From assembly GCA_007131045.1 (NCBI GenBank), contig SLRI01000682.1:1-5862 (forward strand): DNA of 5,862 bases, given 5' to 3'. The DNA comes from Rhodospirillales bacterium. Its GTDB lineage: Bacteria; Pseudomonadota; Alphaproteobacteria; Geminicoccales; Geminicoccaceae. The position numbers were made by a program, and so were the translations under genes. Shown here in pieces: positions 5,350 to 5,862 of the stretch. The notes under the pieces are model-generated. The model saw only the letters and a program-made list of their open reading frames with translations. It was not told where the DNA came from and searched no databases. Each line of letters starts with the position of its first letter. Positions within the stretch are counted from its first letter, which is position 1.

Positions 5350-5862
5350 CTAGCCGCCGAGGAAAAGCCGGCCGACCCTGGGATCGGCCAGGAGATCCTT
5401 GCCCCGCCCGGCCATGGCGAGTTCGCCCGCCACCAGGACATAGCCGAGATCGGCGAACTCCAGCCCCTTCTTCGCGTTCTGCTCGACCATGATGATGGTC
5501 TTGCCGTGCACCGTCTGGAGTTCGCCCAGAAGCTCGAAGACCATCTCGATGAAGCGCGGCTCGAGACCGATCGAGGGCTCGTCGACCAGCAGCACCTCCG
5601 GCTCCATGACCAGCGCACGGCCGATCTCCAAGAGCCGCCGCTCGCCGCCGGAGAGGGTCTCCGCCCGGTTGCGCCGCCTGGCCGCCAGCCGCGGATAGGC
5701 CCCCAGCACGCGCTCTGCCGCCGCCTTGGCCTTTCTCGGCGATGCCAGCGGATAGCCGCCCATCACCAGGTTCTCCTCGACCGTCATCTCCGGGAAGACC
5801 GAGGGGTGTTGCATCACATAGCCGATCCTGGCGTCCTTGAGCTTCTGGTTCGGCTGGAGTCT
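5350..5862 (-). CDS. livF: LivF-type ABC transporter ATP-binding protein, 5' end beyond right edge
   Basis: The visible 170 residues are the C-terminal part of a protein usually about 235 long, so Walker A lies outside the window. The frame is open to the right edge (RLQPNQKLKDARIGYVMQHP), so the internal GTG/ATG near 5817 is not the start. Seen in order are the Q-loop region YVMQHPSVFPEMTVEENL, signature LSGGERRLLEIGRAL, Walker B VLLVDEP, SIGLEPRFIE, MVEQNAKKGLEFAD with the LivF-type switch region (VEQN), and the terminal RLFLGG. The family supplies ATP hydrolysis for high-affinity uptake of branched-chain amino acids, with LivG, LivH, LivM and a periplasmic binding protein. Urea, amide or similar substrates are equally possible for this branch. 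It ends in TAG at 5350, 13 bases from the convergent paralog 2 stop, with no visible terminator between them. The rest of the operon should lie to the right. Confidence 0.9.
   Translation of the reverse strand, partial: RLQPNQKLKDARIGYVMQHPSVFPEMTVEENLVMGGYPLASPRKAKAAAERVLGAYPRLAARRRNRAETLSGGERRLLEIGRALVMEPEVLLVDEPSIGLEPRFIEMVFELLGELQTVHGKTIIMVEQNAKKGLEFADLGYVLVAGELAMAGRGKDLLADPRVGRLFLGG

Noticed and set aside
4995..5618. 207-codon minus-strand open frame overlapping the LivF gene and paralog 2
   Set aside because: It is Ser/Arg/Trp-rich and in a different frame from the clear LivF motifs, so it is a shadow frame.

Overview
The window is GC-rich DNA, probably from an alphaproteobacterium. 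The evidence is the compact, high-GC coding style, a CvaA/CvaB-like secretion system and a LivF-type transporter ATPase. That placement is inference, and nothing here fixes the genus. No rRNA, tRNA, CRISPR array or intact transposase was seen.

The left third (1-1760) holds the wreck of a type I secretion system of the colicin V kind. An HlyD/CvaA-type membrane fusion protein has lost its N-terminal anchor and first lipoyl half. It runs directly into the last transmembrane segment of a CvaB-type peptidase-containing ABC exporter, and that runs after another deletion into the second half of the exporter's ATPase domain. The missing parts are the C39 peptidase domain, most of the membrane domain and the Walker A motif. 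What remains has almost no premature stops, so decay was by large deletions rather than point mutations. The remnant lies between two direct copies (1-162 and 1901-2062, about 86% identical by hand count) of an intergenic element. On the minus strand this element carries a terminator-like hairpin, a strong ribosome binding site and the first codons of a small gene beginning MANLGRLL.

The middle (about 1752-2496) is otherwise gene-poor. It holds the second copy of that small minus-strand gene, two terminator-like hairpins facing left, and a possible minus-strand gene tail ending at 2240.

The right part (2376-5336) is a tandem duplication of a roughly 450-residue protein made of two GNAT acetyltransferase-like domains. 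The copies are about 60% identical by hand alignment. Each is preceded, 89 or 91 bases upstream of its start, by the same 32-base element (27 of 32 bases matching), so the duplicated unit included its control region. The C-terminal GNAT domain keeps an acetyl-CoA loop (YRGKRI or WRGNRI), while the N-terminal one seems to have lost it. Their substrate is unknown. Convergent with the second copy, and only 13 bases away, is the 3' part of a LivF-type branched-chain amino acid (or urea/amide) ABC transporter ATPase, which runs off the right edge.
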